Shown here: in pieces, positions 44,347-55,610 of the stretch
Numbering within the stretch: position 1 is the stretch's first letter
Layout: each line of letters starts with the position of its first letter
NCBI RefSeq assembly: GCF_023159225.1
Contig: NC_063184.1
Location: 19,147,528 to 19,211,527 of the forward strand
Source: Perognathus longimembris pacificus
Lineage: Eukaryota; Chordata; Mammalia; Rodentia; Heteromyidae
Direction of reading: 5' to 3'
Length of the DNA: 64,000 nucleotides
Translations under genes and position numbers: made by a program
Notes under the pieces: generated by a model
What the model was told of the DNA's origin: nothing
Databases searched by the model: none
The model's input: only the letters and a program-made list of their open reading frames with translations

Positions 44347-44566
44347 CGTGCTGGACACTGTAGGTCATGCCTGCAATCCTAGCTACTCAACAGGCTGAGA
44401 TCTGAGGATCATGGTTTGAAATTAGTCCAGGCAGGAAAATCATAGTGACTCCAAAAAGCCTACATCATCTCCAATGAAAGTTGGAAATGGAGCTATGGTT
44501 CAAGTGGTAGAGTGCCAGCAATGAGTGAAAGCTAAGCAGTAGGGCAAGGGACTGCATTCAAGCCTC

Positions 44567-44569
<3 letters not shown>
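44347..44569 (+). mobile_element. B1-Geo composite SINE with (CA)n tail
   Basis: Sense: gtgctggacactgtaggtc, ctactcaacaggctgagat, an expanded linker and Geo with caagtggtagagtgccagc and cattcaagcctcagta. (CA)n follows. Confidence 0.92.

Positions 44570-44616
<47 letters not shown>
44570..44616. repeat. (CA)n microsatellite at a SINE tail
   Basis: About 23 pure CA units. Confidence 0.98.
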
Positions 44617-44621
<5 letters not shown>

Positions 44622-44659
44622 ATTAAGGCCAAATGAAATAATGTGGATGGTGGATGAAC

Positions 44660-44870
44660 CCTAATCCAGTACAAATTTGGTTTTTATACAGAGATTATGC
44701 CACCAGCAAGTGCAGATATGACTCTGTGAAGAGAGAGAAGACCAGGAGAGAAACTTCAGAAGAAATCAGCCCTGGCTACACCTTGACCTGAGACATTGTG
44801 CACCTAGCATTGTGGGAAATAAACTGTTGATTGAGCCAAAATATTATAAGGTCACTTTCAGTACTTGCAT
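44660..44870 (+). mobile_element. ERVL-MaLR LTR 3' part
   Basis: The order gaaatcagccctggctac, accttgacctgagaca, tgtgggaaataaactgttg and attgagccaaaa resembles the 3' end of MLT1/MST LTRs, including the AATAAA signal. Noncoding, old. Confidence 0.7.
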
Positions 44871-45728
44871 TTAAGTTTAGTCAGTGTGCAGATGTGTGTG
44901 CATATGTACATGTAATCATAGGTGCATGTTTGTGAGACAGGATCCATTCTCTGCAGCCAGATATTTTCAAACAGTTCCCAAGCTAAACGGGCCAAGTCTA
45001 TTATCAAATTATAAAGAAATTGTTTTTAATACACACGTGCATATATATTTAAACATGTAGTACCTATAAACAGATACCTAAATATACATTTTTTTACTGT
45101 GTGTGTGCTAATAAAATCATACAAAGGTGTGTCTGGAGTTTTGTAAAGTCCTCCCTCCGATTTCCCCTGGGCATAGTGAGGTGTGCTTGTCCCTGCGGGA
45201 TTACAGTCTATAAACGAGTTAGAGACCATTGAACAGAAGAGTTGTTTCCCAGAATGGCTTTCTGTTTCTAACCAGATGTGACAAATGAAAATGCTGGAAT
45301 CCAGTTGTAAATGTGAAATTAAATTTTCGTATCACCTGTAATACCATTGAAGCAGAGTATTTGGATGTGACAGTTTGAAATCACCCTGTCAGAATGGAAA
45401 ACACATCTATTCCAGTCAAGGGTGACAGGTTTCTCTTGCCGCCACTCATTTGTTTCCTGGACCACATCAAGCCCTATTAATGAAAGAAGGATGTGGGTAG
45501 GATGAAGGAAAAGTGATTCTGTAACAAAACAACACAGCAGGGTTCGACCAAGCAGTGATCATTCTGAAAGAAAAAAACGAAGGGCAGAGACATGGAGGAA
45601 CACTGGGACCAGATTGTGTTATACATCACAAAGGGGTCAAAATCTGGGGTTCCCTGGATGTTGTCCGCCATCACTAAGATTTAGCTAGGTCACCACTTTT
45701 GTGTAGTAATAATGTTTAGAGCTGAGTA
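44871..45728. other. No gene recognised
   Basis: Frames of 65-67 codons on the minus strand show no domain. Confidence 0.4.
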
Positions 45729-45729
45729 A

Positions 45730-45963
45730 TTTTTTTTTCTCCCAGTTCCAATGCTTCACTCAAGGCCCAAGTACTGCCCCTTAGCATTTTTGCTGAAGGT
45801 TGGCTTTTTACCTCTTGGCCCACAGCTCCACTACACGTGTTTTTGCTGGTTAATGGGGATAAGAGTCTCTCAGACTTTTCTGTCTAGTCTGGCTTTGAAC
45901 CTCAATTCTCAAATCTCAGCCTCCTGAGTAGCTAGGATAACAGATGTGAGCCACTGGCTCCCA
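45730..45963 (-). mobile_element. B1-Geo composite SINE
   Basis: Antisense: T-rich tail, ccaatgcttcactcaaggc, ccacagctccactacac, linker gataagagtctctcagac and head ending gatgtgagccactggctcc. Confidence 0.9.
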
Positions 45964-46368
45964 TCTTAAATACTCTCTAAACATCACCCTTATTTAAAGA
46001 GTGGGTTTTGAGGCTATGGCCTGGAGACAGATCAAATCATTTATTTTCAAGGTCAACTTAGTTTATTCAGAAAAGCTGGGAAATAATCAATAGCTTATGA
46101 TCTTGATCCATCAGGAAAATCTGTATTTACTCCTTTCATTTTTTTTGTTAAAGAGCTATAATCATGTACATTTTCAAATTTCCAGTAAGACAAAGCTGGG
46201 GTTGTCTGTTCATGGCCTAAAAAAAAAAATCACACGTTTACATTTGCCTCTATGTTTTGAAATACATAGTTTGGGGGTTTGCTTCACATAAACACAGCCC
46301 TCAATTTCAGCAATATCATTGAAGATTTTTAAATGAAGCCTTTCCACTTGATTGCTCAGTTATTGTGC
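45964..46368. other. No gene recognised
   Basis: AT-rich, no repeat recognised. Confidence 0.4.
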
Positions 46369-46403
46369 ACATGCACGCACGCACACACACATACACACAC
46401 ACA
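46369..46403. repeat. (CA)n-rich stretch
   Basis: Interrupted CA units (gcacgcac, acacacac). Confidence 0.9.
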
Positions 46404-46505
46404 TCACATTAAGCTGTAGAAATGTAGAATCCATTTGACTCCCCAGGTATGCAGTTTCTGGAAAATACCAGATGCTCACTGCCTTAAGAGAAAAGTAAAT
46501 GAGAA

Positions 46506-46695
46506 AGCCATGCGCCAGTGGTTCATGCCGGTAATCCTAGCTACTCAGGAGACCAAGATCTGAGGATTACAGTTCAAAGCCAGCCCAGGCAGGAAAATAA
46601 TTAACTACCAAAAAGTCATAAGTGGAATTATGGCTCAAGTGGTAATGCACCAGCTTTGAGTCAAATAGCTCAGGCCTCAGGCACAACCACAAGAA
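46506..46695 (+). mobile_element. B1-Geo composite SINE, shortened
   Basis: Sense: catgcgccagtggttcatg, ctcaggagaccaagatctg, a shortened linker and Geo with ggctcaagtggtaatgc. Its end is truncated. Confidence 0.88.
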
Positions 46696-47165
46696 GAAAA
46701 AGTGAATGAAAGATGCTCTGGCAGGACGATGGGAAGACTCCTCCATGCTGACTAAGCACTCGGTATAACACATCGTCAGCCCAGCGAGGAATGCGCAGTC
46801 ATTCTGGGCATCGTGATTCCTTAACATCCACTTGCTCTGCCAGAAATCCTCCCTGTGCCAACTTACGCCTGCTCTTCCTCCCAAGAGCCTCTGTTGAAAA
46901 GCCTTCCCTGAATACCCCTTCTGGACCCAGGGCCCCCTGAGATGTTCACATACCTCACACCTCTCTTTGCCACAAAATTGGCCCACAGTGTGTCCATCCT
47001 TACCGAATCGTAAGGCTCGAGGGCCGTAACAGGTCTTACTGACTGGGAATCCCCAGTGCAAGTACACAGCTAGCAAACAGCAGCTATTCAATGGGCTGGT
47101 ATGGAAGCGTAGCTTCTCTAGATATGTTTCCATGTAGTTTCCACTACTCTCGTTACAAAACTTGA
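46696..47165. other. Centre of a 278-codon minus frame, not a gene
   Basis: A minus frame runs from 47403 to 46567 and is the longest in the window outside L1. Its first third lies in the SINE at 47175-47436 and its last part in the SINE at 46506-46695. The middle has no recognisable domain and no credible splice sites. I judge it a chance frame, with modest certainty. Confidence 0.5.
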
Positions 47166-47174
47166 GAAATACTA

Positions 47175-47436
47175 CTGTGTGTGTGTATGTGTGTGTGTGT
47201 AAGCATGCATGTACGTGTGCATGCTGGCATTGAGGCTCGAACTCAGGGCCTAGGCACCGTCCCTTAGCCTTTTTGCTCAAGGCTGGTGTTCTACCCCCAT
47301 TTCTGGCTTTATGGTGATTGACGGGAGAGAAGAGACTCGCAGCCTTTGCTGTGTAGGCGGGCTTTGAATCACCATGGTCAAATCTCAGCCTTCTGAGTAG
47401 CACACATTATAGGCATGAGCCATCAGCACCCAGCGT
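47175..47436 (-). mobile_element. B1-Geo composite SINE with (TG)n tail
   Basis: Antisense: (TG)n tail, ttgaggctcgaactcaggg, linker tgattgacgggagagaag and head ending agccatcagcacccagc. The 9-bp duplication gaaatacta lies at 47166-47174 and 47437-47445. Confidence 0.93.
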
Positions 47437-47594
47437 GAAATACTAGTTTTTGCAGCAATTATTGCAAACCATTTCTCACAGGTATATAACTTCAGCATAT
47501 AAATAGTATTTATTTTCTGGGGAATCTTTCAATTCCACTTTTGGAAAACAACTCTCTCCTAGACACTCACTAAGCCTTCAAATGTGGCATTTAA

Positions 47595-48100
47595 GAATTC
47601 ATGAGGATATGACCACATAAGAAGGTGCCAAGTGAAATGAACTTCACGTTACGGAAACAAGAGTTATACCACTGTTGCAATTATTCTCAATGTGCTATGT
47701 GAACTCGTACTACTTTTTTTCTCTTCTTCCTTGTCTGTTTGTTTGACTGAGTGGTTTGTCTAGTTTTGTCTCTCTTGTAGGCCCTTCCTGCGGCTGTACC
47801 CTCGCTACCACTGTACTACATCCAAGTACCCTGGATATTGTCTGATTCAGGTAATAGAACTGGGGAAGGGAGAGGGAATACCAAAATTGAGAGACAAAGA
47901 ACAAAAAGACAAACCATTAAAAAAGCAACCCTTAAAAACCATTTGGTGTAAACCAACTGCACATTTCTTGGGGGAGAGAGGGTAAGGGGGAGAGGGGAAA
48001 TGAGGTAACAAGTAGAACGAGAAATGTACTCACTGCCTTTCATATGAATCTGTAACTCCTTTGTATCACACTTTGACAATAAAAAAAAGTGGAAAAAAAT
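47595..48100 (+). mobile_element. L1 3' UTR and poly(A)
   Basis: Sense. gaccacataagaaggtgcc, gtgaaatgaacttcacg, ggtgtaaaccaactgcaca and tttgacaataaaaaaaa are the complement of motifs in order at 56480-56910, so it belongs to the same L1 group. Noncoding 5'-truncated copy. Confidence 0.92.
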
Positions 48101-48103
48101 CTT

Positions 48104-48232
48104 TAGGGGGATTGGGGAGGAGGGAAGGTGGGAGAAAAATGAGGGAAGAGGTAATAAATTTGGCAAGAAATGTACTCACTACTGTAACCCCTCTGTACAT
48201 CACCTTCACAATAAAATTAAAAAAAATATTTA
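48104..48232 (+). mobile_element. Second L1 3' end in tandem
   Basis: Sense: ggagggaaggtgggagaaa, gcaagaaatgtactcacta, cccctctgtacatcacc and cacaataaaatt before an A run. It sits in or next to the poly(A) of the preceding L1 3' end. Confidence 0.88.
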
Positions 48233-49670
48233 GCTATAGTTGCTCAACAGAAAAAAAAAAGAATTTATGGGGATGTATTCATAAATTGCTTTGTTGTATG
48301 GCATCTCCTTTGTACAATTAAAGACAGTGGAATATTTAAAAAAAGAATTAATGAAGACATAGAATTGAAAGGATTTTATCCTATCGTTAATGATTGTTGG
48401 ACTATTTTCAAAGCTCTGCAGATATGGCAGTGCTAGAGTTTTCCAGCTTCGCAGCCGAGTTCTGAGATCTCTCTTCTTGCATACTAGTCCAATTTCGTCT
48501 GGTTTTCATCTCTGTAGAAATGGAGAAAAAGCAGCTAGCACCCTCCTCCAAAACAGACTATCCTATTCTTGAGAAAAGTTATTAAATCAGTCATTGGTCT
48601 ATAATTTCCAGTTCAACTTCCCTCACATTTCCTTGTGGGTCTGTCTCCTCCTCTTAATTGTTCTGTTTTCCAACTCCTCTGTAGCTCCCTAGAATTTAGA
48701 AACCAAAGTTTGACTCAACACTAATAGGGACCTGACCAAGGTTAAATATAGAAAAAAGTGATAGGTTCTCGGCATTTGTGTGTCATATTCTGTCAATATA
48801 AGTCCGGGCAGAAGAAGGTCATTAATTTAGATGGCATGAAAAGCCCCATTTGTGACACCCTAAAAAAAGGTAGAATGAGGACTCACCACTTTAAAAATGC
48901 CTTCTGCATATAAATAACCTACGAAGAGCACAGAAAGACAATTTAAATGCTTACAACAATGTGCTATTTCAAACATAACCAAACATCACCCATTAGAAGC
49001 TGTTTTTAATGTTTTCAGACTGATTTGTTTAAGGAACAAGAATATAAGTTTATAAGAATAAGCACTGGTTTAGTAAACCAGGTTTTATTCCTATTAATAT
49101 CTAAAAGTGAGGTTTTGCATTTTGTTACTCAAATGCATTTTATTAGTGCCTTTTTCCCATTCAATTGCCTTCCACATTTCTTTTTTTTTTCATATATACA
49201 ATAACTAGCCTTGCACATTTCTGAAGATCAGAGAAGGTTTTTCTATATTATAAGAAGAGTATCATGTCTCACAGACCCCCGTAGTTTTCTCAGGTATTTT
49301 GTTTTTCTCTTTTGGATATTTATTTACAAATGACTGGTTTCCATGATGGATTTTTTTTGCATTCTCAGCTCCCCCTTTGTTCTAGAAATCTGCTCCAGGG
49401 TGGAAGAGCAGCTGGAATTTGCTAGCATCTTCTAGAAGAGAAGGCTGCTGTAGAAGGGCAACCTTGATGTGCTTTCTCAGGTCCTCCTCTGCTGTCATCC
49501 ACTTTTGACATTTTTCAGCTCCCAACCTGATAAGAAATGAGTTCACTAACCTGTGCTCTATAAGCTCACCAAATTTCACTGCCAATGTTGAGTTTTGACC
49601 TCAATTTCTTTTGTTTCTCTAAAAATTAGATTTTCTCCCTAGTGTAGTTCTTGAACCAACACCCCCATCC
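48233..49670. other. No gene recognised
   Basis: AT-rich. The first 110 bp may be another L1 3' end (ctcctttgtacaattaaag). A 67-codon minus frame at 49382-49585 has no domain that I recognise. Confidence 0.4.
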
Positions 49671-49675
49671 CTCTA

Positions 49676-49878
49676 TTTTTTTTTTTTTCTGTCAGTCCTC
49701 GGGCTTGAGCTCAGGGCCTGGCACTGTCCTTGAGCTTCTTTTGCTCAAGGCTAGCACTCTACCACTTGAGCCACAGCACCACTTCTGGCCTTTTCTGTTT
49801 ATGTGGTACTGAGGAAACAAACCCAGGGCTTCATGCATACTAAGCAAACACTTTACCATTAAGCCACATTCCCAGCCT
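49676..49878 (-). mobile_element. IDL-Geo SINE, old type
   Basis: Antisense: T run, cagtcctcgggcttgagct, caaggctagcactctacc and head ending agccacattcccagcc. Several substitutions, no clear target-site duplication. Confidence 0.9.
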
Positions 49879-49885
49879 TCTCCCC

Positions 49886-50130
49886 AATTTTTTGTGCTGG
49901 TTCTGGGTTTTGAACTCAGGGCCTGGGCACTGTCCCTGGGCTTTTATGCTCAAATTTAACAGTCTACCACTTGAGCCACAGCTCCACTTAGGGCTTTTTC
50001 TTTTTGGTAGTCAATTGAAGATAAGAGTCTTACAGACTTTCCTGCCTGCCTGTCTGGCTTGGAACCTAGATCTTCAGACTCAAGCCCCAGGACTGACAAA
50101 AACAAAAACAAATCCCACAACAACAACAAA
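49886..50130 (-). mobile_element. B1-Geo SINE joined to an opposite-strand tail
   Basis: Antisense Geo and half a B1 head (to aacctagatcttcagactc) are followed without a gap by a sense Geo end, caagccccaggactgac, with an AAC/A-rich tail at 50078-50130. The two tails therefore point outward in opposite directions. Confidence 0.85.
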
Positions 50131-50835
50131 AGCCTTTGTTTATGAGATGATTTCTTTCGTTATAATTTTCCCCCTTAAATCAATTAGGTTCTTTTGAGTT
50201 TGGAATCGTAATGGTTCCCTTTAGAGTTCTGCATGAGGGATGAGCGCAGCCTCTCACTTTGAGAAGTGAATCAAATGAGCAGGAGGAAGGGGGAAGGAAG
50301 GATGAGCCAGGGAAGGAGAAAGTCTGTAGCTTCCATTATTAAGTTCTAGCTGCAGGCAGTGAGGATTCAGTTTCACCAGGAGCTCTGGGAATTGTTTGCA
50401 ATGCCATCTGGGATTGTTCCCGGATGGGCCTGGGTCAGATCATGTATCGATCAGCTCCCAGGGATGGTCACTCGCAGACATTTCTGGAGTGCCTATCCTA
50501 TTTGATCTCTTTCATTTTTCAAATGCTTGTGTAGACCCACTACATTGTTTATTTGACCGATGGGTGAGTCAGAAATTCTGGGTTAGGAAACACTACCTTA
50601 GGGGCATTGTAGCTTTGTACTCACACCTCCTCAGCTGATTTCTTTCCTTTCGTGTCATAAATCAGTGTGCATATGATTTGTTACCTGCTATTACCATGGG
50701 ATTGTTTTCCTATCCATCCATTTTCCTCCAACCTAACCTTTTCCCCTTTAGCCAATTTATGGAGGAGAAAGAGAAACCGGCACCACTTTATCACCTTGAC
50801 GTTACCTTTGATTCCTCCCTGTGTCTTATATGCTA
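50131..50835. other. No gene recognised
   Basis: Short + frames at 50396-50638 and 50667-51014 lack domains. Confidence 0.4.
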
Positions 50836-50839
50836 CATC

Positions 50840-51085
50840 TACTCTGTCATCAAGTTCTGATGATTTCTACCTCAAGTATACCCAGAACCAGACCTCTTCC
50901 TACTGTGGCCATGTTGTCATCATCTCTCACTTGGATATTGCCATAGCCTCCAAACTAGTTGCCGTTCTTCCAGCCTCCACACAACCCCTTCAGTTTCTTC
51001 TCAACATGGAATAGCTTTATCAGGACAATAAGTTAGATCATGCCACCGCTCTCTTAAACTCTCTAGCTGTTCCTTGACTTTCTAA
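50840..51085 (+). mobile_element. L2-like LINE fragment
   Basis: catcatctctcacttgga, ccatagcctccaaactag, ttagatcatgccaccgctc and ctctagctgttccttgac follow the same order as the L2-like remnant at 26.9 kb. Diverged, no frame. Confidence 0.6.
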
Positions 51086-51560
51086 GATTGTATCCTCGAG
51101 CCTTTGTACCACGATCTGGTACAGCTTACCTTTTATGGGGCTAGAGACATACAGTATCCAGTACAATAAAGACAATACATACGGTGTATTACCCAGAGTA
51201 AAAACCATGAGTAACAACAATAAGGCAAGTCCCTACCAGCACAAGACTTTTCTTCTAATAGACTGAAAAGGATGTGCAGAGCAGACCCTTGATAGGTAGG
51301 AGCTAGATTAGCCAAGGTCTTTTCATTTGCAAGTGGCAGAAACATAATTCATACCAAACTGATCAAATCAGGAGAGAGAGAAGAATCAGGTTGAGGTCCA
51401 GGCACAGCAAGAATGTAAACAGCACCCCCAGGCATCTGACTCTCCTCACCCCGCCACCATGCTTCTCTCCACATTGACCTCATCCTCTGACAGGCTGCCT
51501 CCAAAGGAGGACTATTCTATGAGAGCAATGCTTCCATTTACACGGTGAACATGTCCCTGT
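51086..51560. other. No gene recognised
   Basis: Unique-looking sequence with 60-70 codon minus frames. Confidence 0.4.
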
Positions 51561-51569
51561 CAAGTAAAG

Positions 51570-51762
51570 GAGGTAAGAGGTTTGGAATTTGAAAAAACTC
51601 AGAGTCAAATCCTGACTCTGCCAATTAAGCTTGTGGGATCTTGTGCAGTGACTCCACCTTGATGGAGACTCATTTCACTTATTTGTAAAGTATGGCTGGG
51701 GATGCCTCTCTTACTGGAGGATTTAAATGGAAGGATACATGGAGTCTCTGAGCATCACCTCA
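51570..51762 (+). mobile_element. MIR SINE, ancient
   Basis: gtcaaatcctgactctgcc, cttgtgggatcttgtgcag and cacttatttgtaaagtatgg follow the MIR order. Confidence 0.78.
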
Positions 51763-52915
51763 CAGTGATGTCTCGGGGGCTGCGGCTGGTGGTTAGATAC
51801 CACGTGTCCACATCACAGTACCTGCCGGCCTTCTTCGAAAACGTATAGCAGCTCTTGAAGCTTCTTTAGTGTGGCTCTGTTTTGAACAAAAAACCAAAAC
51901 AGAGCCAACAGAAGTTACAATAAGATTTTCATAACCTATTTGACCAATGTTTTTCATAAATAACGAGAACAACAAATATTTTAGAACTCTCGTAATCTGT
52001 TTTCCCTGAGCTCACAAAATAACCCATTTAGACATCATTCATTCATGACCAATCCATTATGTGGAAATCATGGAGTAGGGTTTCTTCTGTACAAAATACA
52101 CCTACACTTTTTTTTCTCTTCTTTATGCATGGTTTAGTGAATTCCAAAATGAGTTCTGTTCTCTATCAAAGGACTAAAACCAATCCATGTTGACACTGAG
52201 CTCTCTGTTACGCAATGCAAAGCATTTTAATATAAGAAAAAGCCAAGTATAGACATCAGTGTTTTTGTGGAAACAGATGCATTTAGAAATCTTAATATTA
52301 AGGGTTCATCATTTCCCAGCCACATTAACTCTTCCATTTCTTCTTTTATAAACAAGTCGTAGTAATGGTCATCTCATCACATTCTGACAATATTATATAA
52401 AATGGCAAATGTAAACCACACAGCAATGTTTTTCTATTCTGGACATCTGAATCCAATAATGTGATAATTTTGCAAATCAAATTTCTCTCCTTTTATGGGG
52501 TTTGCTTTTCTGTTATTGTTTTGGGTTTTATGATTGTTGAAGCTCTTTGTGCCAGCCTGAGATTCCAATCTCAGGAATAAAACTTGAGGTCTTTGATCTT
52601 TTCTGAGCCTGATTTTTATTTTTTACCTGGGTGTACAATGTCATTTTCTAATTTTTCCCTGTATGTGGAGCTGCTTTCAGGTGCCCTAGTCTATAATGTC
52701 TGTCTTCAAAGAAAAGGAGAAGTGAAAAATGAAAGTGAGAAAGAGTCCCAGCCCTTAACATCCTCTAGAAGACTCTTTAGACCAAAGCAAAGGGGCCTGC
52801 AACAAGAAAGAGAGATACCTCTATGGTAGGAAGCAGAAATCATGCACAGCCCCGGAAGTTTGGAAGACAGAGTTCATGTTTACTAGAAACTCCAAACCTA
52901 CTAAGATTAAATCAC
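51763..52915. other. No gene recognised; long hairpin
   Basis: A perfect 13-bp inverted repeat lies at 51872-51907. The + frame at 52584-52829 (81 codons) shows no domain. Confidence 0.42.
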
Positions 52916-52916
52916 T

Positions 52917-52918
<2 letters not shown>

Positions 52919-52962
<44 letters not shown>
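52919..52962. repeat. (CA)n microsatellite
   Basis: About 21 pure CA units after cgcacac. Confidence 0.98.
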
Positions 52963-52964
<2 letters not shown>

Positions 52965-53415
52965 TGAGAATTTACCTATGGCAAGGAAATTGTTTAAAGG
53001 CTATTCTTGCTTATATTATTTCTGATTGTTGTAGCAACTGTTAAAGATTCTGATGAGTACTATTACCAGAAAGTTATTTTTCCCTTGAATTCTGTCAGAT
53101 TTTGCTTCATATCTATTGATTGCCTACAACAGAAGCTTGAGATTCAGAAACTATCCTTACATAATATATACATGTATATGTATATATAAACTCAAAAGAA
53201 ATCAAAGGGTAAATGTGAGAGCTAAAACTTAGATAGTATTGACATTGTGTTGGGTATTATAAATAACCCAGAGGTGATATGATGTCTACAGAAGAATGCA
53301 CATAGGTCATTGCCAATACAACATGGTGTCTAAAGGACTTGAGCATCCACCCCTGTTGGTATGTCCAGGCAGTACCAGAACCAAACCATATAGCTGCTAG
53401 GACAACTGTATTCCT
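52963..53415. other. No gene recognised
   Basis: AT-rich with a short tatatgtatata stretch at 53166-53188. Confidence 0.4.
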
Positions 53416-53417
53416 AC

Positions 53418-53552
53418 TTAAAGTGAGAAAACCATGGAGTAGGAAGATGGATGAAGTCACTTGCCCCAAATTGCACTGCTAGTGCGATCAAACCCAAGAA
53501 TTTTGATTCTTGAGCTTAGACTCTTAATTGCTACATGATGCAACATTATTTC
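53418..53552 (+). mobile_element. MIR SINE, ancient
   Basis: agtcacttgccccaaattgc, actgctagtgcgatcaaac, gcttagactcttaattgc and tgatgcaacattatttcc follow the 3' half of MIR. Confidence 0.8.
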
Positions 53553-54036
53553 CTTAAAAAAGAAAAAGAAAACATCATTTTTGTTTTATTTTCCTAAAGT
53601 TCCAATGTTTGTGCTCAAAATACTGTCGCCTCAAAAATTTAAAACAGCATTTGTGAACTCCTAGGAATTTGAAAAGTTGTCTCTAAGTCTTTTAATTATA
53701 AAACAAAAATTCTTGTTTGAGGATAGGATACTATGAATCTCTTCAGCCAGCTTCTTTGACTTGGCTGTCTTGTTTTATTTAACTAAACATCTATAATTTA
53801 ATGCTCGGTTTCAGCTTCCTCTAAAATGTGATAATCAGGGCAGAAACAGGAAGAAAATTCATGATTTAACGATCATTTTCTTGATAACATATAATGATGA
53901 ATCAAACTTGCCAAGTTCATAGCACAAAATATTCCCATGAATGCTAATTCTGTGGAAGATCGTATGTCTTTTGGAAATAAACTTCCTTTAAATGCTGTTG
54001 GTAGCAACATTGTCTGGATTAGGACAGTACTCTTGC
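53553..54036. other. No gene recognised
   Basis: AT-rich. The 74-codon frame at 53937-54161 runs into a SINE. Confidence 0.4.
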
Positions 54037-54051
54037 TCCTTATTGTTATTT

Positions 54052-54266
54052 TGATTGTTTTTGTTCTTGTTTTGGCCAGTCCTGGGGCTTGGTCTCAGGG
54101 TCTGAGCACTGTCTCTGGTTTCTTTTTGCTCAAGGCTAGCATTCTGCCACTTGAGCCATAGCACCACTTCTGGCCATTTTCTGTATATGTGGTGCTGGGG
54201 AATCGAACCCAGGGCTTCATGTATACGAGGTGAGCACTCTTGCCACTAGGCCATATCCTCAGCCCA
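54052..54266 (-). mobile_element. IDL-Geo SINE
   Basis: Antisense full copy of the intermediate type. Perfect 15-bp duplications tccttattgttattt lie at 54037-54051 and 54267-54281. Confidence 0.96.
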
Positions 54267-54281
54267 TCCTTATTGTTATTT

Positions 54282-54600
54282 GAGTAGAAGCTTTATCACA
54301 TCATAATAAAGCTTCATTTACATTACAAACATTGTGGGCATTCCATGTTTATCACTGGGAGATGTTAAACAAGCCAAGGACTTCTTTAGATCTGAGCTTC
54401 CTATCTAACATGAAGTGTGGTGTAATTTAGGCACTTTGGACTCATTTCCAGCACTGTCCTTTATACTCACTGTCCCACGTCCTCAAGGAGGACATCCAGT
54501 TGGAAGAACGGAAAGATAAAATATAAAATAAAATGCTTACAAATCATGATAAAAACTATAAAAGAAAGGAACCAAGAGACCCACTTCAAAACCCTTTTAT
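54282..54600. other. No gene recognised
   Basis: Unique-looking, no frame of interest. Confidence 0.4.
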
Positions 54601-54601
54601 G

Positions 54602-54701
54602 GAGCCATGTGTCAGTGGCTCATACCTGTAATCCTAGCTAGTATGGGAGAATCATGGTTCAAGACTAGCCCAGGCCTACAGTGTGACTCCTTCTCAACCA
54701 A
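54602..54701 (+). mobile_element. B1-type SINE head, shortened
   Basis: Sense: catgtgtcagtggctcata, cctgtaatcctagctag and tggttcaagactagccc. No Geo part. Confidence 0.75.
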
Positions 54702-54815
54702 TAGCTGGACACAATGGTATGTCCATCATTCTAGCTATGTGGAAGGTTGAAATTAGGAGGATCACGGTTCTAGATCAGCCTAGTCTCTGGAAAATCTTTG
54801 ATAATCTTTGATAAA
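54702..54815 (+). mobile_element. B1-like SINE monomer
   Basis: Sense: agctggacacaatggtatg, ggaggatcacggttctag. It ends in a tandem pair of ataatctttg-like units. Confidence 0.65.
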
Positions 54816-54830
54816 TCAGGATAAGAAAGT

Positions 54831-55015
54831 AGGCATAGTACTGCATGTCTGTCATCCCAGCTATGGTGGGAAAGCCAAAAGTGGATTGTGGGTCAGATAC
54901 TGGACTGGGCAGAAAGTGAAAATCCTATCTCAAAGATAATCAGTGCAAAAATGGCTGGAGACAGGACTCAGCAGTAGAGCACTTGTCCAGCAATGCCCTT
55001 AGGCTCTGTACCAGT

Positions 55016-55018
<3 letters not shown>
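54831..55018 (+). mobile_element. B1-dID-type SINE with (AC)n tail
   Basis: Sense: gtaggcatagtactgcatg, cccagctatggtgggaaag and then an ID-like half (gactcagcagtagagcactt, ctctgtaccagtaaaac). The Geo middle is absent. Confidence 0.78.

Positions 55019-55076
<58 letters not shown>
55019..55076. repeat. (AC)n microsatellite at a SINE tail
   Basis: About 29 pure AC units. Confidence 0.98.
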
Positions 55077-55079
<3 letters not shown>

Positions 55080-55600
55080 GCTTTTATGAAAAAGGAACTT
55101 TTAAATGGAGAATATAGAAAAGAGCAAGCCAGCTAAGAGTGAAGAATGTGCAAAAGGCTTGGAGCTGGGAACCTTGGCACGTTCACCTTGTGGCAGTGCA
55201 GCCTGGGGGAGGGGCTATGGAGAATCTCAGCCTTCTTGTTTGGGACCTTGTTGGCCATTAATAAAGGACCTTGTTGGCTGTAGGGTTAATTTCTTAGGGA
55301 ACCAGATCTTGGACAGAGGGGAAAATAGTTCTGGATGAGTTGAGTTTTATATGTCTGTAAGACTTCCAGGTAGAAGTATCCAGCAGGCATTTTAGACATC
55401 GACATCAAAAGCTTCACAGACAGTGATGGTCAGAAAATAAAAGATTTAGGAGTTATCAGCTGCACTGATCCATAATCTATTACCTGCACTTTTGAAATTA
55501 AAAAAAAAATTCATTTGGTCACAAAACCAGAGCTGAGCCTTTTTGATACCAAAACTTAACAGGACCATATGATAGGATTATGTACAGCCCATTAAAAAAA
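55077..55600. other. No gene recognised
   Basis: The 77-codon + frame at 55105-55338 has no domain. It includes a near-repeat of aaggaccttgttggc at about 55235 and 55264. Confidence 0.4.
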
Positions 55601-55610
55601 ATCCTACTTA

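Noticed and set aside
46567..47403. 278-codon minus frame, a possible gene
   Set aside because: Both ends lie in SINEs (46506-46695 and 47175-47436), and the middle shows no domain or credible splice sites.
50375..50600. MER5-like DNA transposon piece
   Set aside because: Two short resemblances with a non-matching middle are too weak to support a call.
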